DNA of 15,449 nucleotides from an uncultured Holophagaceae bacterium (GTDB taxonomy: Bacteria; Acidobacteriota; Holophagae; Holophagales; Holophagaceae): the NCBI GenBank assembly GCA_903927605.1, contig CAIYNT010000185.1, positions 1-15,449 of the forward strand, in the 5' to 3' direction. The notes below the pieces were generated by a model. The model had not been told where the DNA came from. It searched no databases and saw nothing but the letters and a program-made list of their open reading frames with translations. Both the position numbers and the translations under genes were made by a program. Every line of letters starts with the position of its first letter. The first letter of the stretch is position 1. Below, in pieces: positions 5,606 through 11,728 of the stretch.

Positions 5606-7087
5606 ATGTCCGATCCAATCCAATCCTCCGGCCCCAAGCCGACCCAACCCCCGGCCAAGGCCAGTTCCGGCCCGAAGTCGGTGCCCTCGCCCGCGACGGC
5701 GGGCTCTGGGCCGAAACAGGTGCCTGGGGCCCAGCCCCCGCGGTCCCAGGGCGCTGAGATGCTCGCTGAGCTCATGCAGGCTCAGCGGCAGCTCACCCAG
5801 GCCATGCATGAGGCCCGGGAACTGCGGGCCAAACTGAGCCGCCGGTCCCACCAGATGCAGGTGCTGCAGCAGGTGTCCGAGATCCTGGCCGCCACCTCCA
5901 AGGGCGGGCAGGTCGTCAGCGTGGTGCTCGATGTGCTCGCTCAGGAATTCCACTGCCAGCGCGCGGTGGTCTGGACCCTGGAGGACGCTGGCGCGGGCTA
6001 CCTCCCCAAGGATGGGACCGGGTTGACGAGGCCCGAATGGTCCACCCTGCGGCTGCCGGCTCCGAACCCTTTCCCGAATACCCCGCTCGTGCTTTTTCAA
6101 AGCCAGTGGATCGAGCCCAGCTGCGATGGCACAACGCTGGGGGCCCTGCGAGGAGTGGATGGGGCCCAGCTATTTTTCATCCCCTTCGAGCACCAGCTGC
6201 TGCTGCTGGGCTTCGCCATCCTGGCACTGCCGGCGGACCGCAAGTGGGAGGAGGAGGACCTCGATTCCATCACCATCCTCCAGCGGCAGGCGGCCATCTC
6301 CCTTTACAATGCCTGGCTGTTCCGGGATCTCTCCCAGCAGCGCGATGCGCTCCAACGCGGGGCCATCGAGTTGGAGCGCGTCAACGACGCCTTGCGGGAG
6401 GCCGACCAGTTGAAGAGTGAGTTCCTGGCCCTCACCAGCCATGAACTGCGCACGCCTCTCACCGGCATCCTCGGCTTCACCCGCCTCGTCATGGACGGGC
6501 TCTACGACGATGCCGAGGAAATGAAGTCCATGTTGCAGGACAGCTACACCTCGGGCCAGCATCTGCTCGGACTCCTGAACGACATTCTCGACCTGGCCAA
6601 GATCGAATCCGGGAAACTCGAGGTCCATCCCGAACCCTTCAACCTCTCAGTGCTGCTGGAGGAGGTGAAACCCATCGCCGAGGCCTATCCCCGCAGGATG
6701 GATGTGGAACTCTTCTGGCCGGACATGGAAGGCATCCCTGACGTGGTGGTGGATCCGAGCCGCCTCAAGCAGGTGCTGCTCAACCTGCTCTCGAATGCCC
6801 TCAAGTTCACCAAGGAAGGCAGCGTCTCCGTACAGGTGGAACGCCACCCCGGCCTGGTCGCCCTGCTCGTCGTGGACACGGGCATCGGCGTGAGCCACGA
6901 GGCGCAGACCCGGCTCTTCCAGAAATTCGCCCAGGCCGAAGGTGGGCACAGCCGGGAATTCGGCGGCACTGGCCTCGGTCTGGTCATCTGCAAGCACTTG
7001 ATGGAGATGATGGGTGGCACCATCAGTCTGAGCAGCGAAGGCCTCGGCAAGGGAAGCATCCTGCGGATCACCATGCCGATTGCGTGA
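5606..7087 (+). CDS. Cytosolic GAF-domain sensor histidine kinase, 493 aa
   Basis: Soluble sensor kinase without membrane helices. Residues 1-50 are Pro/Lys-rich, with the SGPK word at 8, 21 and 34 (13-residue period). A helical, probably coiled-coil segment (51-93) leads into a GAF-like domain (about 85-240, from LQQVSEILAATSK to LQRQAAISLYNAW). A second short helix leads to HisKA, with SEFLALTSHELRTPLTGILG and phospho-acceptor H279. The HATPase domain has N-box LLNLLSNALKF (N393, N397), G1 DTGIG (424-428) and G2 GGTGLGLVI (453-461). No receiver domain is attached and none is nearby. The ATG at 5606 has AGGGG (5598-5602) upstream; the reading frame stays open for 510 codons before it, but that stretch is antisense to the kinase and sigma genes. 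A GAF domain implies sensing of a small ligand, light or redox cofactor, which cannot be identified here. Confidence 0.9.
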   Translation: MSDPIQSSGPKPTQPPAKASSGPKSVPSPATAGSGPKQVPGAQPPRSQGAEMLAELMQAQRQLTQAMHEARELRAKLSRRSHQMQVLQQVSEILAATSKGGQVVSVVLDVLAQEFHCQRAVVWTLEDAGAGYLPKDGTGLTRPEWSTLRLPAPNPFPNTPLVLFQSQWIEPSCDGTTLGALRGVDGAQLFFIPFEHQLLLLGFAILALPADRKWEEEDLDSITILQRQAAISLYNAWLFRDLSQQRDALQRGAIELERVNDALREADQLKSEFLALTSHELRTPLTGILGFTRLVMDGLYDDAEEMKSMLQDSYTSGQHLLGLLNDILDLAKIESGKLEVHPEPFNLSVLLEEVKPIAEAYPRRMDVELFWPDMEGIPDVVVDPSRLKQVLLNLLSNALKFTKEGSVSVQVERHPGLVALLVVDTGIGVSHEAQTRLFQKFAQAEGGHSREFGGTGLGLVICKHLMEMMGGTISLSSEGLGKGSILRITMPIA

Positions 7088-7119
7088 GCGATGGGGCTCG
7101 GACAGGCGGTCGTTCTTGG

Positions 7120-7139
7120 CGCGGATCTGGCGATCCGCG
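7120..7139 (+). terminator. 8-bp hairpin between kinase and aminotransferase genes
   Basis: CGCGGATC (7120-7127) and GATCCGCG (7132-7139) are exact reverse complements around a TGGC loop. The hairpin starts 33 nt after the kinase stop and ends 35 nt before the next start. There is no following T-run, so it may be a weak terminator, an RNA-stability element, or a leader structure of the aminotransferase mRNA. Confidence 0.4.
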
Positions 7140-7174
7140 ATATGGGAGAATGCAGGTTTGTGCCCGGAGTTTCC

Positions 7175-8389
7175 ATGACCTACATTCGCCGCCCTGAGTT
7201 CCTGCCCTTCACTCGCCCCATGGTGGGTGAGGAGGAGATCGCGGAGATCATCGACACCATCCACAGCGGGTGGATCACCACGGGGCCGAAGTCGGCGAAG
7301 TTCGAGGAGAAGCTCGCGGCCTACAACGGCGTGCCCCACTGCCTGGTCATGAACAGCGCCACCACGGCGCAGGAGATCACCATGCAGGTGCTGGGCCTCC
7401 AGCCCGGCGACGAGGTGATCACCACGTCCTTGACCTGGGTGAGCACCCTCAGCACGGTGGTGCTGCAGGGCGGCGTGCCGGTACTGGTGGACATCGATCC
7501 CGTCACGCTGAACCTCGACCCGGCGAAGCTGGAGGCGGCCATCACGCCCCGCACCAAGGGCATCATCCCCGTGCACCTCACGGGGCTGCCCTGTCCTATG
7601 GCGGAGATCTGGCGTATTGCGGAAAAGCATGGCCTCTGGGTCATCGAGGACGCGGCCCAGGCCATGGGCGCCCACTACAAGGGCACCAAGATCGGCGGGA
7701 ATCCGCGCTCGATCATGAGCGTCTACAGCTTCCACCCGAACAAGAACATGACCACGGGCGAGGGTGGCGCCATCGCCTTCTTCAACGACGAGTACGAGAG
7801 CCGCATCAAGCGCCTGCGCTTCCACGGCATCGACCGGGACGCGTGGAAGCGCTTCGCCAAGGAGGGCAGCCCACACACCGAGGTGTACGAGCCCGCCCGC
7901 AAAGCCAACTTCATGGACCTGCAGGCGGCCATGGGCCTCCATCAGATCGGCAAACTGGACGGCTTCAATGCCCGGCGCGGCGTGCTGTTCCACCGCTACC
8001 TCGACCTGATGAAGGATATGGATGAAGTGATGCTGCCCTGGCCCGGCGACGCGGACCATGGCCACTGCTTCCACTTGTTCGTGCTGCGCATCCATCCCGA
8101 GCAGTTGGGACTGGATCGGGATGCCTTCGTGGCGGCCCTGAAGGATGAGAACATCGGTACCGGCATCCACTACCGTCCGGCCCATGTCCATCCCTGGTAC
8201 CGCGACTTCTACGCGGCCCATCCCGCGCACCTGCCCAAGGACGGCCTGCCCCACAGCGAATGGAGCGGCGAGCGCCTCCTGAGCCTGCCCCTGTGGCCCG
8301 GCCTCTCGGAGGCGGATCAGGATCAAGTCGTCGCTGCCATACGGCAGGTCATCGCCGCGGCCAAGGTGAAGCAGCGCGTCAGCCTCTGA
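7175..8389 (+). CDS. DegT/DnrJ/EryC1-family PLP aminotransferase, ArnB-like, 404 aa
   Basis: Sugar aminotransferase of the DegT/DnrJ/EryC1/StrS fold, which transfers an amino group from glutamate to a nucleotide-linked keto-sugar. The PLP-binding lysine is K190 in SFHPNKNMTTGEGG, and D159 in IEDAAQAMGA should contact the pyridine nitrogen. Overall it reads very like ArnB (UDP-Ara4O to UDP-Ara4N for lipid A): SGWITTGPK, TSLTWVSTL, AAITPRTKGIIPVH, NIGTGIHYRPAH and SGERLLSLPLWP all have close ArnB counterparts. The start at 7175 is chosen for a GGAG (7166-7169) five nt upstream and because family homology begins there; an upstream ATG at 7091 has no such site. No other arn or sugar-nucleotide gene is in the window, so the exact substrate is open. 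The 3' end overlaps the convergent nucleotidase gene by 11 nt. Confidence 0.9.
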   Translation: MTYIRRPEFLPFTRPMVGEEEIAEIIDTIHSGWITTGPKSAKFEEKLAAYNGVPHCLVMNSATTAQEITMQVLGLQPGDEVITTSLTWVSTLSTVVLQGGVPVLVDIDPVTLNLDPAKLEAAITPRTKGIIPVHLTGLPCPMAEIWRIAEKHGLWVIEDAAQAMGAHYKGTKIGGNPRSIMSVYSFHPNKNMTTGEGGAIAFFNDEYESRIKRLRFHGIDRDAWKRFAKEGSPHTEVYEPARKANFMDLQAAMGLHQIGKLDGFNARRGVLFHRYLDLMKDMDEVMLPWPGDADHGHCFHLFVLRIHPEQLGLDRDAFVAALKDENIGTGIHYRPAHVHPWYRDFYAAHPAHLPKDGLPHSEWSGERLLSLPLWPGLSEADQDQVVAAIRQVIAAAKVKQRVSL

Positions 8390-9860
8390 CCATCTCCCGC
8401 CGTTCGTGGGGGAGGGTTGGCACCGGGGCATAGACCGTGGACTGGGGGTCCACCATGTAGAGGTTCTCGACCCGACCCGTGTAGGCGCACGCGAACTGCT
8501 GGATCTGGTCTGCAAAGCGGGTCTGCTCGTCCCGATCCCGGAAGATGGGCCCCCACATCGGGTTGAAGGCAGCTTCCACGGCGCTCAGCAGGCCCTTGAT
8601 CTCCAGGGACAGGACCTCCACCCGCTGATGGAGGGCTTCGGCGCTGATGGCCAATTGGGAGGCTTCATGGTCCAGGGCCGCCATGGCCTCGGAGCTGAGG
8701 CGGGGACCCAGCACGTGGCGACGGGCGCGGTTCCGCTTCCACTGGTCCTGGACCACCGAGGCCCGCCGCTGTGCCCGACGGCGGGCGGTCTCCAGGCGGA
8801 ACAGCTCTCGGAGATCCTGGCTCTTGGCTTCCAGCAGCTTCAGCTCCCGCTCCAGTTCAGGGACCAGCAGCAGGGTGCGCCAAGAGGCGTTCTTCTTGGA
8901 CCGGAGCACATCGCCGTAGATGTGGTCCCCCACATAGAGGATCTGCTCACCTTCCGCCTGGAGCTGGGCCTCCAGCCAGGTCGCGTGGCCGCCCATGAAG
9001 GCGCGGGGATGGCTCCCGAGGGGTACGGCCTCCGGGGAGTCCGTGAAGAACAGGGGCTTGCGGCTGCTGACCACCATGAGGTCGAAGTAATCCATCCAAT
9101 GAGGGCGGGCTTCATCCTGGCCATTGAGCAGGTGGCCCAGCACACCGTCCGTGAAGGACCAATCGCTGTTGGTGAGGAGGAAGAGCTTCTTGCCCTCCCG
9201 CTTGAGCCGGTCCAAAGCGAGGGCCAGGTGGGGCTCCCGCGGGATGAAGAAGTCCCGGTGCTGGAGGATCTCCGCCTTCATCTCACCGTTCCGGTGCGCC
9301 GTGTCGATGGCCCAGCGCACATCGTGAAAGAGCTGCAGGTAGTTCTCGGCTTTCAGAATGCCCTTGTCCAGGCCGTCCACCATCCGGGCGTAAAGGTGGC
9401 TCTCGGGCAGCTCAAACAGCGTGTCGATGCTGCGGAATCCCTTCGCGGCCGTGGATAGGCGACGGCGACTGTAGACGGCCTCCAACTCGGGGCGCGACAG
9501 CGCGTGGCTCCCGTGGCAGGCCCGCACGACCTGGCGTTCCCGGTTGAGCTTCAGCAGGTTGCCCCGGAGCCCGTCCAGCACCAGACCCCGCACCGCGAAG
9601 GCGGGGTCGTACTCGATTTCCAATAGCCAGGGGGAGTAGCCCCGATCCCGCACCAGCAGTCGCGCCGATTTCTTGAAGGCCAATTCGTCGATCTCCGGTG
9701 ATCGGTACCGGGCCAAGGTGTGGTCCATGTCGAAACCCACGGCTTTGATCTCGCCCATGGGCAGCGTGCGAAGCGCATAGAGCTTGTGCGCCGGCGGCAG
9801 CCGATCATCCACCTCTGTCAGGGGCGGCGTGGCGAGCAGGGCGGGATCCCAGGCATTCAT
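8379..9860 (-). CDS. HAD-type cytosolic 5'-nucleotidase (cN-II/HAD-IG family), 493 aa
   Basis: Predicted soluble purine-nucleotide 5'-nucleotidase that dephosphorylates nucleoside monophosphates such as IMP or GMP. HAD motif I is GFDMDHTLARY with D44 (nucleophile) and D46. Motif II is FLLTNSDWSF (about 228-237), motif III is in VVSSRKPLFF (K268), and motif IV is YVGDHIYGDVLRSKK with D312 and D317. The GDHIYGD string is characteristic of the eukaryotic cN-II-like clade, and length matches that family. A basic, helical C-terminal third (about 335-420) is rich in Glu, Arg and Lys. The ATG at 9860 is chosen; a GTG 38 codons upstream would add non-homologous residues read from the repeat region. 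GGAG lies 12 nt before the ATG, rather far. The actual substrate is inferred from family only. Confidence 0.88.
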   Translation of the reverse strand: MNAWDPALLATPPLTEVDDRLPPAHKLYALRTLPMGEIKAVGFDMDHTLARYRSPEIDELAFKKSARLLVRDRGYSPWLLEIEYDPAFAVRGLVLDGLRGNLLKLNRERQVVRACHGSHALSRPELEAVYSRRRLSTAAKGFRSIDTLFELPESHLYARMVDGLDKGILKAENYLQLFHDVRWAIDTAHRNGEMKAEILQHRDFFIPREPHLALALDRLKREGKKLFLLTNSDWSFTDGVLGHLLNGQDEARPHWMDYFDLMVVSSRKPLFFTDSPEAVPLGSHPRAFMGGHATWLEAQLQAEGEQILYVGDHIYGDVLRSKKNASWRTLLLVPELERELKLLEAKSQDLRELFRLETARRRAQRRASVVQDQWKRNRARRHVLGPRLSSEAMAALDHEASQLAISAEALHQRVEVLSLEIKGLLSAVEAAFNPMWGPIFRDRDEQTRFADQIQQFACAYTGRVENLYMVDPQSTVYAPVPTLPHERREMVRG

Positions 9861-9896
9861 GGTGTGCGCGTACTCCGGAAAAGCAGGGAAAGATAT

Positions 9897-9963
9897 CCAC
9901 AGATTGCACAGATGGACACAAATTAGATCGGCATGGAATCCGGGAAATCTGTGAAATCGACTG
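9897..9963. repeat. CACAGATT inverted repeat pair, third intergenic example
   Basis: The left arm, CCACAGATTGCACAGATGGA (9897-9916) continuing with CACAAATT, is a 10-bp-period array. The right arm (9945-9963) on the minus strand reads ACAGTCGATTTCACAGATTT. CACAGATT at 9898-9905 and AATCTGTG at 9946-9953 are exact reverse complements. It fills the 159-nt gap between the SprT-like gene and the nucleotidase gene and has the same inverted, 10-bp-period design as the other two intergenic repeats. Confidence 0.55.
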
Positions 9964-10019
9964 TAGCTGGCCACAGAAGAAAAAAGGAATCGAGCAAGCC
10001 GATCAGACGCTGCGGAAGC

Positions 10020-10469
10020 TCAGTCCGGCTCGGTACCAATGCCGTGTGTGATGCTCTGGTGCCCGAACACTTCAAAGGCCAACTGGCGGAAACGTTCGCT
10101 GTGCCCCCAGTTCTTCTCACGGTCCAGCCAGAGTTTGTAGTGGATGAGTTCGTGCTCGAGAATCCGCTGCTGGATGGCCTCGGGATCGTGGCAGTTCATC
10201 CCGCATACCTGCTGCGGCCAGGGCCAGTCCCGGCGGCGCAGAAGGGGGATGCTGAGGCGGATCTCCGGGTGCCACTTCCCCCGCGAGTCCTTCTCCACCA
10301 CGAAGAGCCCCGCGCAGCGGGCCATGCGGGGTGACCAGATGCAGGGCGGCGGCGCGATTTCCCAGCCCGCCTCGCGGAGAATGGCCTGGGCTTTGTGGCG
10401 GAGGGTGAGGTTCATCGGTCCGGTGTGGAGAAGCTCCGGTGGGTCCCGATCCAGCCCACTTTCTCGCAT
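10020..10469 (-). CDS. SprT-like zinc metalloprotease-domain protein, 149 aa
   Basis: Small cytoplasmic protein with a zincin active site. HELIH (H106, E107, H110) is followed by GHSERFRQLAFEVFG, whose H123 is placed as the third zinc ligand in the SprT/WLM-type arrangement (HExxH, about a dozen residues, then GHxxxF). The bacterial SprT family is poorly characterised; eukaryotic relatives (Spartan/Wss1) digest DNA-protein crosslinks. The usual C-terminal zinc ribbon of SprT is absent, though C43, C52, C89 and C93 could bind a metal. The ATG at 10469 is 3 nt after the upstream gene's stop, with AGGA immediately before it, suggesting coupling. An ATG at 10415, where the conserved domain seems to begin, is a good alternative start. 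Confidence 0.75.
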   Translation of the reverse strand: MRESGLDRDPPELLHTGPMNLTLRHKAQAILREAGWEIAPPPCIWSPRMARCAGLFVVEKDSRGKWHPEIRLSIPLLRRRDWPWPQQVCGMNCHDPEAIQQRILEHELIHYKLWLDREKNWGHSERFRQLAFEVFGHQSITHGIGTEPD

Positions 10470-10472
10470 TTC

Positions 10473-11039
10473 CTACTTTCTGGCCTTTTCTTGCACTTTA
10501 GTGTGCCTGAACGAACCAATCAGGAGGTTGGGCCCTTGCTCCACAACACTGGCGTCCAGCGTTTCAGCACCCTGGTAGAACTGGTGATTCATATAGGAAA
10601 AGGGAGGCGCTCCAAGTTCCGGGAAGCTGCGAAGCACGGCAAACACCAGATGAACCAGGGCATCGACCGTCTGGAATTGGACCGTCGAGGTCTTGTCCAG
10701 CAGAAGGTTGTCCTCGTAACGGTTTAACGAACGGGAATAATAGATAATTTTACTATTGAACGATATGTGGGATCCATCCGTAGAAATCGTGCAGACCTTG
10801 CCCTTATCGATGACGTCAAATTTATACGTGGAACCATTTTTAAAGGCCGTCATCAGACTCTGAAACTTGGGGTGGTTGAGATAGGAAGCCCCGTAATTGA
10901 CCTTTTTGGAGACCGGCCTGACTTCTCCTGGTGTCGGGCCATACATCATGTGGTTATAACGCATGGCTTCGAGGCGTTCCTCTGGAGACTGCCTCTTTTC
11001 CTTCACCTTCTTCGGCGCTTTTCCGGGAGTTGCAGTCAT
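10473..11039 (-). CDS. Hypothetical protein, AT-richer than neighbours, 188 aa
   Basis: I do not recognise this protein. It is soluble, with no signal peptide or membrane helix. The first 25 residues are Lys/Pro/Glu-rich (TATPGKAPKKVKEKRQ), followed by a Tyr- and Asn-rich body (GSTYKFDVIDKGKVCTISTD, SKIIYYSRSLNRYEDNLLL) likely to be mostly beta. The ATG at 11039 is supported by AAGGA (11049-11045) five nt upstream; a GTG five codons earlier is less likely. Base composition and codon choice (ATA, TTA, AAT, TAT codons) differ clearly from the GC-rich genes around it, a sign of transfer or of unusual selection. It lies 3 nt upstream of the SprT-like gene on the same strand, so the two are probably one transcript. 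Confidence 0.7.
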   Translation of the reverse strand: MTATPGKAPKKVKEKRQSPEERLEAMRYNHMMYGPTPGEVRPVSKKVNYGASYLNHPKFQSLMTAFKNGSTYKFDVIDKGKVCTISTDGSHISFNSKIIYYSRSLNRYEDNLLLDKTSTVQFQTVDALVHLVFAVLRSFPELGAPPFSYMNHQFYQGAETLDASVVEQGPNLLIGSFRHTKVQEKARK

Positions 11040-11151
11040 AGGGTTCCTTATCACTCATAGCTGCCAAAGATGATTATCGCACAAGAGGCGCCAGGTACTC
11101 CTGACTAGTCTGGGGCCGATCCAGGGCAGGCCTCCGGGGTAGGTTCACGGG

Positions 11152-11180
11152 TATACAAACAGCCGTTCGACGCATATATA
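11152..11180 (+). promoter_or_regulatory. Candidate sigma70-type promoter of the secreted protein gene
   Basis: TATACA (11152-11157; four of six match TTGACA) and TATATA (11175-11180; four of six match TATAAT) are spaced by exactly 17 bp. They sit in a small AT-rich patch within GC-rich DNA, 47 bp before the start codon. A transcript would start near 11187, inside the left arm of the adjacent hairpin. Confidence 0.4.
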
Positions 11181-11181
11181 T

Positions 11182-11212
11182 GAGGACATCCTGCAAACCG
11201 CAGCATGTCCTC
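11182..11212 (+). promoter_or_regulatory. Hairpin/operator directly before the ribosome binding site
   Basis: GAGGACAT (11182-11189) pairs exactly with ATGTCCTC (11205-11212). A C/C mismatch follows, then CTGC (11191-11194) pairs with GCAG (11200-11203) over an AAACC loop. The right arm ends two nt before the AGGGG ribosome binding site (11214-11218). It could be an operator overlapping the transcription start, or a leader RNA structure controlling ribosome access. Confidence 0.5.
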
Positions 11213-11226
11213 CAGGGGATCTGACC

Positions 11227-11676
11227 ATGAAAAGTATCACCCTCCCGCTTGCGGTCCTCCTCACCATGGGCGCCGCCCCAGCCCGGGCCCAAGTGGGCAT
11301 CCGGATCGAACTCGGCCTGCCGGTGGCCCCTCCCCTGGTGGTGATCCAGCCCGGAATCCAGGTGGTGGAGGGGTTCGGAGAGGAAGTCTTCTTCCACCGG
11401 GGCTGGTACTGGTGCCGGCGACCGGATGGTTGGTACCGGTCCCGTTCGCCCCGGGCTCGATTCGATTGGATCGAGGCGCGCCGGGTGCCGGGTGCGCTGG
11501 TGCGGATGCCCGCAGGCCACTATCGGAATTGGCACCATGAGGACTGGCACGACGAGGGTAGGAGAGGTGGACCCGAGCACCGGGATGATCGACACGAGCA
11601 TCGGGAGCCGGGTCGGGGCCGGGACATGCGGGATCGCAACCGCGAAGGGGAAGATCGCGGTCATCACGAACGCTGA
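11227..11676 (+). CDS. Small secreted His/Arg/Asp-rich protein, 149 aa
   Basis: A Sec signal peptide (residues 1-21, ending APARA before Q22) predicts export to the periplasm or cell surface. The middle (about 22-101) has a GWYWCRRPDGWYRSRS stretch followed by VPGALVRMPAGHYRNW. This resembles a family of small periplasmic proteins of unknown function seen in deltaproteobacteria and relatives, a resemblance taken from memory. Residues 102-149 are low-complexity and dominated by His, Arg, Asp and Glu (WHHEDWHDEGRR, EHRDDRHEHRE), which could bind metal ions or polyanions. AGGGG lies 8 nt before the ATG. The gene has its own promoter-like sequence and is divergent from the orphan gene at 11039. 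No function can be assigned. Confidence 0.78.
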   Translation: MKSITLPLAVLLTMGAAPARAQVGIRIELGLPVAPPLVVIQPGIQVVEGFGEEVFFHRGWYWCRRPDGWYRSRSPRARFDWIEARRVPGALVRMPAGHYRNWHHEDWHDEGRRGGPEHRDDRHEHREPGRGRDMRDRNREGEDRGHHER

Positions 11677-11689
11677 AGCTGGCCGACTG

Positions 11690-11728
11690 AGCCGTCCCCA
11701 GACCCGGAGCCAGGGTCAGGGGACGGTT
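11690..11728. terminator. Strong bidirectional hairpin between convergent genes
   Basis: CCGTCCCC (11692-11699) pairs exactly with GGGGACGG (11719-11726). One A/A mismatch follows, then GACCC (11701-11705) pairs with GGGTC (11713-11717) over a GGAGCCA loop. A G-T and an A-T pair extend the base outward. The right arm contains the last codons and the stop of the NHL gene (11716). There is no T-run on either side, so it is hairpin-type but not a textbook intrinsic terminator. Confidence 0.6.

Noticed and set aside
5528..6100. Upstream in-frame extension of the membrane histidine kinase (191 residues)
   Set aside because: Antisense to the GAF kinase and low in domain-like content; the protein from the ATG at 5527 begins properly before the first membrane helix.
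6647..8515. Long minus-strand open frame of 622 codons
   Set aside because: Antisense to the GAF kinase and ArnB-like genes, which both have clear family motifs; its translation is His/Gly/Glu-rich, typical of a GC-rich shadow frame.
8406..9458. Plus-strand 350-codon frame
   Set aside because: Antisense to the 5'-nucleotidase, whose HAD motifs are complete.
11073..11078. GATAAT on the minus strand as a -10 box for the orphan gene
   Set aside because: The -10 matches well, but no -35 with acceptable spacing could be found, so it was not listed as a promoter.
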